A DNA stretch of 64,000 bases from Pseudophaeobacter flagellatus (lineage in GTDB: Bacteria; Pseudomonadota; Alphaproteobacteria; Rhodobacterales; Rhodobacteraceae). The stretch is taken from the NCBI RefSeq assembly GCF_021228235.1, contig NZ_JAJQRG010000001.1, positions 434,001 through 498,000 of the forward strand. Reading direction: 5' to 3'. How positions within the stretch are numbered: position 1 is the first letter of the stretch; every line of letters starts with the position of its first letter. A program made the position numbers and the translations under genes. The notes beneath the pieces were generated by a model, which did no database searches, was not told where the DNA came from, and saw only the letters and a program-made list of their open reading frames with translations. Shown one piece after another: positions 53,452 to 62,057 of this stretch.

Positions 53452-53831
53452 GGTTCATGTCCTTTTGTGCTTCTGTGTGGGCAAGTGATTTCTGACCGCC
53501 CAGGCGTTGAGGATATGAAACAGTAGGTTGCGGTTGCAGGGTAGGTGTTACTTTGGGTCGCGTGGGACTGTGACCCAGCGTTTTTTCCCTTATGCGCCTT
53601 TTATTGGGCTGGGCCCTGCAACGGTCAGGCGCGCAGTGGTTTCATGTCTTGCAGCGGCGCTGCCGTTGGTCACTTTTGCCCGGACTTTTGTCTTGTATGT
53701 CTGGGGCATTCGCACCGCAGGCTGGTAAAGGCCGACACAGCCGGGTGCAGAATGGCCGATGCTGCCTGCTGTTGCTTGACCCGCGCGGCGGGAAAGACCA
53801 CTTTGGCGCAAAACGTTGAGCAGGAGCCAGC
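53452..53831. other. Intergenic stretch upstream of lolC/E
   Basis: About 380 bp. Short open frames are present, none with recognisable content. It presumably holds the promoter of the lol operon, which I cannot pinpoint. Confidence 0.4.
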
Positions 53832-55118
53832 ATGGCCACGACCCCCCCACCTTTTGCGCGCTTTGAATGGATGATTGCCTGGCGCTACTTGCGGGCCCGC
53901 CGGGCTGAAGGGGGCGTGTCGGTGATGACCTGGATCAGCCTGATCGGCATAACCCTTGCGGTCTTTGCTCTGATTGCCACCCTGGCGGTGCGGTCTGGGT
54001 TTCGCTCAGAATTTGTCGGCACCATTCTGGGGGCCAATGCGCATGTGACGCTCTATTCTCACGGGGCCCTGAATGCGGCGGGCCAGATGGAGCGCAGCCT
54101 GAAAGATTTTGATGCCATGGCTGCGCGGGTCGCCAAGGTGCCCGGTGTGATCCGGGCGGCTCCGCTGATCAAGGGGCAGGTCATGGCCAGTGCCCGTCAG
54201 CGCAATTCCGGCGTCGAAGTCTTTGGCATCGCCAAGGAAGGCATTCTGACCATCCCCGGCGTGGCCGAAAGCGACGGCGCCATGGGGGATCTTGCCCGCT
54301 TTGAAGAGGGGGTCGCCATTGGCTCGGGGGTGGCGCGCGAACTGGGCGTCAGCCCCGGCGACCGGATCAAGTTGATTTCACCTGATGGCGTCAAGACCGC
54401 CTTTGGCACCAGCCCGCGGGTCAAGGCCTATGAGGTGGTCTATGTCTTTACTGCAGGGCGCTATGACATTGACCGCACCCGCCTTTACATGCCCTTTACC
54501 GAGGCGCAGAGTTTTTTCAACCGCGAAGGCGTGGCCGATGAAATCGAGGTCATGGTCGAGGCCCCGGAAGAGGTGGATCTGATGGTGCTGCCGCTGCTGC
54601 GCGCTGCGGCAGGGTCGATCGGGGTCTGGACCTGGCGCGATGCCTCGGGCGGGTTCTTGCGCGCGCTGGAGGTCGAAGACAACGTGATGTTCATCATCCT
54701 GTCGATCCTGGTACTGATTGCGACGATGAATATCGTCTCGGGCCTGATCATGCTGGTGAAAAACAAGGGCCGCGATATCGGAATCCTGCGCACTATCGGG
54801 CTGAGCGAAGGCTCGATCATGCGGATTTTCTTTATCTGTGGTGCCTTTACCGGCGTGTTGGGCACGCTGTTCGGGGTCATTCTGGGCTGTCTCTTTGCCA
54901 GCTATATTGATCCGATTTTCTCTTTTGTGAACTACCTCATGGGGGGCGGTGTCTGGGATCCGTCGATCCGCGGCATCTATGCGCTGCCGGCCGAACTGAA
55001 CCTGCCCGATGTGCTGTCGGCTGTTGGCCTGTCGCTGGGCCTGTCCTTTGTGGTGACAATCTTTCCCGCCCGGCGCGCAGCCCGGCTGAACCCGGTAGAG
55101 GCCCTGCGCTATGAATGA
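53832..55118 (+). CDS. lolE: Lipoprotein-releasing transporter membrane subunit LolC/LolE
   Basis: A 428-residue inner-membrane protein. The first membrane segment follows EWMIAWRYLRARRAEGGVSV, a periplasmic domain covers residues 50-260, and three more helices lie near the C-terminus (NVMFIILSILVLIATMNIVS, MRIFFICGAFTGVLGTLFGV and the last near 385). With LolD it extracts lipoproteins from the inner membrane for LolA. Alphaproteobacteria often have one LolC/E-type gene, probably acting as a homodimer. Its stop overlaps the lolD start by 8 bp. Confidence 0.93.
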   Translation: MATTPPPFARFEWMIAWRYLRARRAEGGVSVMTWISLIGITLAVFALIATLAVRSGFRSEFVGTILGANAHVTLYSHGALNAAGQMERSLKDFDAMAARVAKVPGVIRAAPLIKGQVMASARQRNSGVEVFGIAKEGILTIPGVAESDGAMGDLARFEEGVAIGSGVARELGVSPGDRIKLISPDGVKTAFGTSPRVKAYEVVYVFTAGRYDIDRTRLYMPFTEAQSFFNREGVADEIEVMVEAPEEVDLMVLPLLRAAAGSIGVWTWRDASGGFLRALEVEDNVMFIILSILVLIATMNIVSGLIMLVKNKGRDIGILRTIGLSEGSIMRIFFICGAFTGVLGTLFGVILGCLFASYIDPIFSFVNYLMGGGVWDPSIRGIYALPAELNLPDVLSAVGLSLGLSFVVTIFPARRAARLNPVEALRYE

Positions 55119-55794
55119 AGCCGTTCTGGAACTGAAATCCGTCACCAAATCCTACAATCATGGCACTGCGGCGCAGATTGACGTGCTGCGCGGTGTTGAT
55201 CTGCGCCTCGCAGCCGGAGAGATGGTGGCCCTGGTCGCGCCCTCGGGCGCGGGGAAATCTACCTTGCTGCATATCGCGGGGTTGCTGGATACGCCGGATG
55301 GTGGATCTGTTCATGTGGCCGGGCAGGGGGGGGATGGCAAAGGCGATGGCAAGCGCACCACCCTGCGGCGACAGGACGTGGGGTTTGTCTATCAGTTCCA
55401 TCATCTGCTGCCCGAGTTCTCGGCGCTGGAAAACATCGTACTGCCGCAGCTTGCCAATGGCACCCCGCAGGATGCAGCCCGGTTGCGCGCGTTAGAGCTG
55501 TTGTCGCTGGTGGGTCTGTCGAACCGCGCCAATCATCGCCCTGCGGCGCTGTCGGGTGGCGAACAGCAGCGCGTCGCCTTTTGCCGTGCCCTGGCCAATA
55601 GCCCGCGTGTGCTGCTGGCGGACGAACCCACAGGCAATCTGGATCCTGGCACCTCGGATCAGGTCTTTGCCGCGCTGATGGATCTGGTCTCGGGCACTGG
55701 CCTGTCGGCGCTGGTGGCGACCCACAACCCCGACTTGGCGGCCCGGATGGACCGCCGGGTCAAGCTGGAGCACGGGCGGCTGGTGGATTTCTAG
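55111..55794 (+). CDS. lolD: Lipoprotein-releasing ATPase LolD
   Basis: A 227-residue ABC ATPase. Walker A is APSGAGKST (43-51), the signature is LSGGEQQR (about 148-155) and Walker B is [12 protein letters not shown]. It provides energy for lipoprotein release with the neighbouring LolC/E protein, with which its start overlaps. Confidence 0.94.
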   Translation: MNEAVLELKSVTKSYNHGTAAQIDVLRGVDLRLAAGEMVALVAPSGAGKSTLLHIAGLLDTPDGGSVHVAGQGGDGKGDGKRTTLRRQDVGFVYQFHHLLPEFSALENIVLPQLANGTPQDAARLRALELLSLVGLSNRANHRPAALSGGEQQRVAFCRALANSPRVLLADEPTGNLDPGTSDQVFAALMDLVSGTGLSALVATHNPDLAARMDRRVKLEHGRLVDF

Positions 55795-55972
55795 CCCGAT
55801 CAGGCCAGTTGGATAATCCAGACGCCAAGCGCTATGGTAGGACAACCTTTGTCGCAAATATCGGCCCTTGTCGCAAATACTGGCCAGGGCATGCTGCGGA
55901 ACCGGCGCGAGGGCAAGCGGTAAAGCGCGCGCCCCTGTTTCTACCAAGGGGCGGGAGTGGTGCGGCCTGCGC

Positions 55973-56671
55973 CTAGCTGCAGATCCCTGCCAGTTCGACC
56001 TCTTTCCAGGGCAGATAGACGTCGCTTTCGCGGCTGCTTGGCAGATCCGACACCGGCATGACCGCTTTGAGCATCGCATGCAGCCGTTTGCTGCGGGCGG
56101 CCTGCGGCGCTAGGGCGCGACAGCAAACATATTCTTCGACGATGGCGCCCTGCTGTTCATAGCCGTAGCTGAGAAAATCGGGGCTGCCATCCAGCGCAAA
56201 GAGATAGGGATCGGGGCTGGTGCGATGTTCGGCGGCGGCGCGCAGCGGGTGATAGCCAGTCTGGGCGCGGTTTTGCCATTGCCAGACATGGGTCATCTCA
56301 TGCGCCAGCAACATGGCCTCTACCAGATAGAGCCGCTCTGGGTAGGCGGGCATGTAATCCTCGGTATACCAGTCTTTGACAAAGAAGATGCGGTTGAACA
56401 GGGCGACGGCGGCAGGCGAAGAGGTAACGACGGTTTCTTCCTCGATGGGGGGCAGGATACGTTCTCGGCAGGTTTCGCGCGGGCGCGGTTTGCGGCGAAA
56501 GGTGACGGTAGCGACCGGCGCACCCCGCACCAGCCGCACCTGGTCCAGATCGACACTGTCGCCGTGAATTTCGGCCAGAAACCCTCGTTCCGCTTGGCTG
56601 ACCGGACGGCCGCAGGACAGCAGAAGCGGCCCAAGAAGCACAGAGAGGAACAGGCCGGTGCGCAGTCTCAT
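55973..56671 (-). CDS. Putative lipoprotein with HEMTH zinc-binding motif
   Basis: A 232-residue protein. MRLRTGLFLSVLLGPLLLSC is a lipoprotein signal with a plausible lipobox (LLSC). The central HEMTHVWQ is the HExxH zinc-ligand motif, and a Glu in GAIVEEYVCC about 60 residues later could be the third ligand. The catalytic proof is missing, so call it a putative metallopeptidase. Its start overlaps the end of the thioesterase gene by 4 bp, so the two form an operon. Confidence 0.65.
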   Translation of the reverse strand: MRLRTGLFLSVLLGPLLLSCGRPVSQAERGFLAEIHGDSVDLDQVRLVRGAPVATVTFRRKPRPRETCRERILPPIEEETVVTSSPAAVALFNRIFFVKDWYTEDYMPAYPERLYLVEAMLLAHEMTHVWQWQNRAQTGYHPLRAAAEHRTSPDPYLFALDGSPDFLSYGYEQQGAIVEEYVCCRALAPQAARSKRLHAMLKAVMPVSDLPSSRESDVYLPWKEVELAGICS

Positions 56672-57090
56672 GTGGCATAGAAGGTGGCAGTGGCGGTGGC
56701 GACCAGCTTGTCGCTGGTCTCTTCGCGCATATCAGCGCGGGCAAAGACCAGGGCCTTGCCCGCCCGCACCACCTGCGCCTGACACAGGATGGCAGATCCA
56801 ACGCCCGGACGCAGGAACTGTGTGTGCAGATCGGTGGTGGCAAACATCCGCAGGGCACCGGCATGGGCAATGGCGGCCAGCACCATGGCGGTATCGGCCA
56901 ATGCAGTCAGCGCCTGACCGGACACAATACCGCCGACTCGCTCCAGATGCGGGGCCAGGGGCATATGCAGTACCGCTTCGGTCGGGGAAAAGGTGGTGAC
57001 CGTCAAATTCAGGGCGCGCACCCATTCGGCAAAGTTCTCATCCAACAGGCGTTGCGCGTTTGTGACGCTCATCTGGTCTGGCTGGGTCAT
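56668..57090 (-). CDS. PaaI-type hotdog thioesterase
   Basis: A 140-residue hotdog protein. HLERVGGIVSGQALTALADT carries the conserved GG-x-x-x-x-x-x-D pattern of PaaI/YdiI enzymes, and MVLAAIAHAG and RPGVGSAILCQAQVVR follow. It cleaves an acyl- or aryl-CoA thioester; the substrate is unknown. Convergence with lolD and divergence from parE make it a small two-gene unit with the lipoprotein. Confidence 0.82.
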   Translation of the reverse strand: MTQPDQMSVTNAQRLLDENFAEWVRALNLTVTTFSPTEAVLHMPLAPHLERVGGIVSGQALTALADTAMVLAAIAHAGALRMFATTDLHTQFLRPGVGSAILCQAQVVRAGKALVFARADMREETSDKLVATATATFYAT

Positions 57091-57326
57091 TTCGGTCTCA
57101 TCTCTGTGGGGTCGCGCAGAAGCCTAGCTGTGCCGGGCGGGCAACTCCACCCTGGATTTCGCCGCAGGAATTCTCCCGCCAGGGGGATCTGGCCTGTCAG
57201 GATACAGCCCTTGGCTGCAAGAGTGTCCGTAAAGGTTATCCACAGCCCCTAGGGGACCTCTTTCGCAAGGCCACAACACCTGCCATAATGGGCGCAACCA
57301 AAACAAATGAAGAGCAGCTCCCGCCG

Positions 57327-59285
57327 ATGGCAAACGACCTCCTCAGTACTCCCGACGCCGACATCTATGACGCCTCCTCTATCGAGGTGCTGGAGGGGCT
57401 GGAACCGGTTCGCCAGCGTCCCGGCATGTATATTGGCGGCACCGATGAAAGGGCGCTGCACCATATGGTGGCCGAAATCCTCGACAACTCGATGGATGAA
57501 GCGGTTGCAGGCCATGCCAACCGGATCGAAGTCTCGCTGAATGCCGATTACTCCATTACCGTTTCGGACAATGGGCGCGGTATTCCAATTGATCCGCACC
57601 CCAAGTTTCCCGATAAATCCGCGCTAGAGGTGATCCTCTGTACCCTGCATGCAGGGGGCAAATTTTCAGGCAAGGCCTATCAGACCTCGGGGGGGTTGCA
57701 CGGGGTTGGCTCTTCGGTGGTGAATGCGCTGTCCGATAGTCTGGTGGTGCAGGTTGCCAAGAACAAAGAGCTGTACGAGCAGCGGTTTTCCCGCGGCCTG
57801 CCGCTGGGTCCGGTTGAAAAGGTCGGTGCCGCGCCGAACAAGCGGGGCACATTTGTCACATTTCACGCGGATGAACAGATCTTTGGCTCACACCGGTTCA
57901 AGCCCAAGCGCCTGTTCACCCTTGTGCGTTCCAAGGCATATCTGTTTTCCGGTGTTGAAATCCGCTGGAAAAGCGCCATCAATGATGGGGAAACCCCGCA
58001 AGAGGCCACCTTCCACTTTCCCGGCGGTCTGAAAGACTATCTGACCGAGGTGCTGGGCAAATCCTCCGTCTATGCCGATGCGCCCTTTGCCGGCAAGGTA
58101 GAGTTCCGCGAGAAGTTCAACGCGCCCGGCTATGTGGAATGGGCAATCAACTGGACGCCATCCCGCGATGGGTTCACGCAAAGCTATTGTAACACGGTGC
58201 CCACCCCCGAAGGCGGCACCCATGTTGCCGGGTTCTGGGCGGCGGTTCTTAAGGGACTCAAAGCCTATGGTGAGCTGGTCGGCAACAAGAAGGCGGCCAG
58301 CATCACCCGTGAAGATCTGACGGTGGGGGGCTGCGCGCTGGTCTCTTGCTTTATTGCCGACCCGGCCTTTGTCGGCCAGACCAAGGATCGCCTGTCGACC
58401 GAGGTGGCCGCCAAGATGGTGGAAAATTCGGTGCGCGACCATTTTGATAACTGGCTGGCGGCGGATACCAAATCGGCTGGCGCTATCCTTGATTTTCTGG
58501 TGCTGCGGGCCGAGGAACGCCTGCGCCGCAAGCAGGAAAAAGAGACCCAGCGCAAGACCGCCACCAAAAAGCTGCGCCTGCCGGGCAAGCTGACCGATTG
58601 TACCTCCAAGGATCGTTCGGGCACCGAACTGTTCATCGTCGAGGGTGACTCGGCTGGTGGTTCGGGCAAGGGGGCGCGCAACCGGGTGAACCAGGCTCTG
58701 CTGCCGCTGAAGGGCAAGATCCTTAACGTGTTGGGCGCGGCCTCGAATAAGCTGGGCTCTAACGCCGAGATCAATGATCTCTGCGAGGCGCTGGGCGTCG
58801 GCATGGGCAGCAAATTTGTGCTGGATGATCTGCGCTATGACAAAATCATCATCATGACGGATGCGGATGTTGACGGTGCCCATATTGCCTCTTTGTTGAT
58901 GACCTTTTTCTTTACCCAGATGCGGCCCTTGATTGACAGTGGGCATCTTTATCTTGCCTGCCCGCCGTTGTTTCGCCTGACGCAGGGCGCGCGCCGGGTC
59001 TACTGCCTGGATGAAGCAGAACGCGACGCCTGGTTGGAAAAGGGCCTGGGGGGCAAGGGCAAGATTGATGTCTCGCGCTTTAAAGGTCTGGGCGAGATGG
59101 ATGCCAAGGATCTGAAAGAAACCACCATGGACCCGACCACCCGCAAGCTGATCCGCGTCACCATTGACGAGGATGAACCAGGCGAGACAGGCGATCTGGT
59201 GGAACGTCTGATGGGCAAAAAGCCTGAACTGCGCTATCAGTACATTCAGGAAAACGCCAAATTCGTCGCAGAACTGGACGTTTAA
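57327..59285 (+). CDS. parE: DNA topoisomerase IV subunit B
   Basis: Decatenates sister chromosomes together with ParC. The protein has 652 residues from ATG 57327 (MANDLLSTPDADIYDASSIE). An earlier ATG at 57288 would add 13 residues. The ATPase domain shows EILDNSMDEA, DNGRGIPIDPH and GGLHGVGSSVVNAL. The TOPRIM region has IVEGDSAGGSGKGARNR and the metal-binding MTDADVDGAHI. It ends with the usual RFKGLGEMDAKDLKETTMDP. The length is right for ParE rather than GyrB, which would be about 800 aa. Confidence 0.95.
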   Translation: MANDLLSTPDADIYDASSIEVLEGLEPVRQRPGMYIGGTDERALHHMVAEILDNSMDEAVAGHANRIEVSLNADYSITVSDNGRGIPIDPHPKFPDKSALEVILCTLHAGGKFSGKAYQTSGGLHGVGSSVVNALSDSLVVQVAKNKELYEQRFSRGLPLGPVEKVGAAPNKRGTFVTFHADEQIFGSHRFKPKRLFTLVRSKAYLFSGVEIRWKSAINDGETPQEATFHFPGGLKDYLTEVLGKSSVYADAPFAGKVEFREKFNAPGYVEWAINWTPSRDGFTQSYCNTVPTPEGGTHVAGFWAAVLKGLKAYGELVGNKKAASITREDLTVGGCALVSCFIADPAFVGQTKDRLSTEVAAKMVENSVRDHFDNWLAADTKSAGAILDFLVLRAEERLRRKQEKETQRKTATKKLRLPGKLTDCTSKDRSGTELFIVEGDSAGGSGKGARNRVNQALLPLKGKILNVLGAASNKLGSNAEINDLCEALGVGMGSKFVLDDLRYDKIIIMTDADVDGAHIASLLMTFFFTQMRPLIDSGHLYLACPPLFRLTQGARRVYCLDEAERDAWLEKGLGGKGKIDVSRFKGLGEMDAKDLKETTMDPTTRKLIRVTIDEDEPGETGDLVERLMGKKPELRYQYIQENAKFVAELDV

Positions 59286-59312
59286 TCCACCCGGTCTGTG
59301 GTTTTGCTGTGA

Positions 59313-59334
59313 CTGCCCCCGGTGCTGGGGGCAG
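59313..59334 (+). terminator. Hairpin after parE
   Basis: CTGCCCCC pairs with GGGGGCAG around a 6-nt loop 27 bp after the parE stop. There is no T-run, so it may need Rho or stabilise the mRNA end. Confidence 0.45.
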
Positions 59335-59457
59335 CGGCGCTTGCGCTCAAGCGCTCTGCCATAAACCTGAAACACGGGTTTGTGGCAGACACTCTTATCA
59401 TTGAGAGGTCATGCCGTGCCCCGTCTTTTGCCCGCTTCAGGTTAAAGGCGGGCGGCT

Positions 59458-60138
59458 TTAGTCGTCAAAACCCAGAAAGCGGGTGGTGTTTTCAACCGGG
59501 CGCCTGCGCGAGATCACGGAATTTGCCACAAAATCCTCATCTGGCCAGCCAAGGGCTACGCAGGTCAGAATGATCTGATCCTCGGGAATATTGGCAACCT
59601 CGCGCACCACCGGGCTTTGCATGATGCCCTGGCCATTGATCACCGCACCAAGGCCCTTGCTCCAGGCGGCCAGAACCAAGCCATAGGTCAGGGCGCCGGT
59701 GTCGAAATGGGCAATTGTATTGTCCAACAGGCTGCGATCAAAGCAGACCACGATTGAAACCGGTGCGTCGAACTGGCGAAAGCCGCGCATGACCCAGTCT
59801 TGCCGACGCTCTTTGTCGTGGCGTTCAATCCCCATGGCCTCAAACAGTTGCACGGCGATTTCGATCTGGCGGGCACGATGTTCGCCTTCATAGGCAGCAT
59901 AGTCTTCGATGTCGCGGCTGGGGGGCGTGCCGTCCAGCATCCGTTCGGTATTGCCGCGGCGCACCTGTTCCAGCGGCTCGCCGGTCAGCACATGCAGATG
60001 CCAGGGCTGGGTGTTCATCGAAGAGGGGGCGCGGTTAGCCAGTGCAATGACCTCTTGCAGCAGTTCTTTTGCGACGGGTTGACCGGTAAATCCACGGATA
60101 GAGCGGCGCTCTTGCATTGCCTGTTCAAGCTTCATCAT
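59458..60138 (-). CDS. Nitroreductase family protein
   Basis: A 226-residue FMN flavoprotein. The N-terminal MQERRSIRGFTGQPV is the typical R-x-S-x-R-x-F nitroreductase start. NRAPSSMNTQPWHLHVLTG carries the FMN-contacting residues, and VVREVANIPEDQIILTCVAL follows. It reduces nitro compounds or quinones with NAD(P)H; the natural substrate is unknown. The start at 60138 follows AAAGGGG. The longer frame to 60240 lacks family similarity. Confidence 0.87.
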   Translation of the reverse strand: MMKLEQAMQERRSIRGFTGQPVAKELLQEVIALANRAPSSMNTQPWHLHVLTGEPLEQVRRGNTERMLDGTPPSRDIEDYAAYEGEHRARQIEIAVQLFEAMGIERHDKERRQDWVMRGFRQFDAPVSIVVCFDRSLLDNTIAHFDTGALTYGLVLAAWSKGLGAVINGQGIMQSPVVREVANIPEDQIILTCVALGWPDEDFVANSVISRRRPVENTTRFLGFDD

Positions 60139-60348
60139 TGGCCCCTTTGCACCTAGCTTGCATGATCCCCCGCAACGCCCGTCTATGCTGACGGGGCGGA
60201 TGCGGCAGCTGGGTGCCTTGACCCTCCAAGGCCGGGGCACCGTTGTCAGGGATCTTAGGTGGCAAATTTCGGGCTTTATAGGGGGTTTTGCGCGCGTGCC
60301 GCAGCGGCACTTCGGCCCCGGGTGCGGTCTTCGGGCGATGGCGCTTTG

Positions 60349-61911
60349 CTATCTGAACTGGATCTCGCTGATGGCGGTGTCGAGGTAGCGGCTGCCCGGA
60401 TAGACATCCTGCAGGGTCAGGGTGATCCAGGTGACAGGCCCCAGTGCGGGGATATTCAGCCTCTGTATGGCCCCCTGATCCAGCAGCCGGACGCTGCTGT
60501 CATAGCCTGTCGAGCTTTGCACGCGCAGGGCGCGCACGCGGCTGTTCTTGGCAAAGACGCTGGGGCTTTTGGTGTAGCCATTGGCCAGCAGGATCGCGTT
60601 GATCTGGGTTGGGGCCTGAAAGGCAAAACGTAGGGTCTGACCGATACCATCCCCGCGCTCGCCTTCGATCCAAGCGGTTTCGGGTCGATTGTCCGCCAGA
60701 TTGCCGCCGACGTAGCTATTGCCGGCCTGCGAGGCCAGCAGCGAGGAGACGCAGAGCTGGACATTGGGCGCTGCGGCGGGACCGAACTTCCGGTCATAGC
60801 AGTCGCGAATGCGCATCTGTGGCAGGGGCCAGTGGCGCAGCTTCGGCGTTACCGGCCTGATGGGGGGCTGCTGGGTAGGGGCTGTTGCAACCGCCCCCTG
60901 TGAAAGCTGCGACAGGGCCTCCAGCGCCAGAGCCATGTAAACACTATCGGGATAATCCTGATATTCTTTGACAAAGATGCGCCAGGCTGCCGCACTGTTC
61001 AGCCGCAGGGCCAGGTCGTATTTGCGTGCCATCTCTTCTTCGTCCAGCGGTTGCACCGGATTGCTCAGCGGCGCAGGCGCGGCGACGATCTGCTGCGGCG
61101 TGGTCGGGGCTGAACCGGGCGCGCTGGGGGTTTGGTGAAAATAGAAATCACCGATGATGGAGCTGGTTTCCCAAGGCACTTGCTGGTCATTGGTCGCGGC
61201 CAGAACCTGCCGTCGGGCGGTCTTGAAAATGGCCTCAATGGTGCGCCCGCCACCCGATGCAATGGCTGCGCTCAGCGCCTGGGTATAGGGCGAATTCGCC
61301 TGGGTACCATCCAGTGCCACATCTCCGGGCGCGGTGGCATAGGCGATCAGGGTGCCCTTGGGCGCATCCACCGGCGCCAAGCCCCGCGCGGCCGAGCGCG
61401 CGCTGGTGGCAAAGGGGTTGTTGCGACAGGCATCCAGAATGACGATGTTTATATCGGCGTTGGAGGAGTTCATCACCTGCAAGAAGCTGTTCACATTGAT
61501 GGCTTCAAAATCGATTTCATCTTCGCTGGCAATGTTGGCATTCACTGGCACCAGATAGTTTTCACCGTGTAGCTGTACCCCGTGGCCCGCATAGTATAGC
61601 AACCCGGCCTCGACTGCAGGGCCGCGCAAGGCTCTGCCAAATTGCAGCAAGGCCCGCTTCATGCTGGTCTGATCCGCATCGATCAGGCGGGTGACGGAAA
61701 AACCGGCTGCGCGCAGGGTGGCAGCCATGGTTATGGCATCATTGCCGGGATTTGCCAGTGGTGAGGTATGGGCGTAGCTGGCGTTGCCGATCACCAGCGC
61801 GATGCGGTCTTTGGCCTGCAGCGGGGCGCAACTGGTGAAAATCACGATGATGAAAACAGCCAAACGCCTGTAGACATGCATCGCCTGACCAATCATTCCC
61901 AGCCCAAACAT
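60349..61911 (-). CDS. Caspase-like (C14) protein with C-terminal discoidin-like domain
   Basis: A 520-residue protein. An N-terminal hydrophobic stretch (about 15-28) gives export or a membrane anchor. The peptidase C14 domain (34-255) has the dyad His110 in YYAGHGVQLHG and Cys162 in VILDACRNNPF. A linker follows, with QQ-, Pro- and Ala-rich stretches around 270-380. The last 130 residues (NVQLCVSSLLAS, NRPETAWIEG and ITLTLQDVYPG) look like a discoidin/NADase-type glycan-binding beta-sandwich. It may be a periplasmic metacaspase-type protease. Start 61911 is chosen for an AAAGGA site. It is divergent from glnE. Confidence 0.8.
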   Translation of the reverse strand: MFGLGMIGQAMHVYRRLAVFIIVIFTSCAPLQAKDRIALVIGNASYAHTSPLANPGNDAITMAATLRAAGFSVTRLIDADQTSMKRALLQFGRALRGPAVEAGLLYYAGHGVQLHGENYLVPVNANIASEDEIDFEAINVNSFLQVMNSSNADINIVILDACRNNPFATSARSAARGLAPVDAPKGTLIAYATAPGDVALDGTQANSPYTQALSAAIASGGGRTIEAIFKTARRQVLAATNDQQVPWETSSIIGDFYFHQTPSAPGSAPTTPQQIVAAPAPLSNPVQPLDEEEMARKYDLALRLNSAAAWRIFVKEYQDYPDSVYMALALEALSQLSQGAVATAPTQQPPIRPVTPKLRHWPLPQMRIRDCYDRKFGPAAAPNVQLCVSSLLASQAGNSYVGGNLADNRPETAWIEGERGDGIGQTLRFAFQAPTQINAILLANGYTKSPSVFAKNSRVRALRVQSSTGYDSSVRLLDQGAIQRLNIPALGPVTWITLTLQDVYPGSRYLDTAISEIQFR

Positions 61912-62057
61912 CGCGGTCCTTTCTGTTTGCCCTCTGGCTATTGTCATACTGTGGCAGAGAAGGCGGCGCAGGTCACCATTTTGTCCAAACCGTGCAGTTT
62001 GACGCGCTGCGGCGCTTCTTGGATTGACGCGGTGGCGCAGGCAGAACAAGTTTGCAC

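Noticed and set aside
57888-59375. 495-codon open frame on the minus strand
   Set aside because: It lies antisense to parE, whose protein is fully recognisable. The product is His/Gln/Gly-rich with no domain, as expected from an antisense reading of GC-rich DNA.
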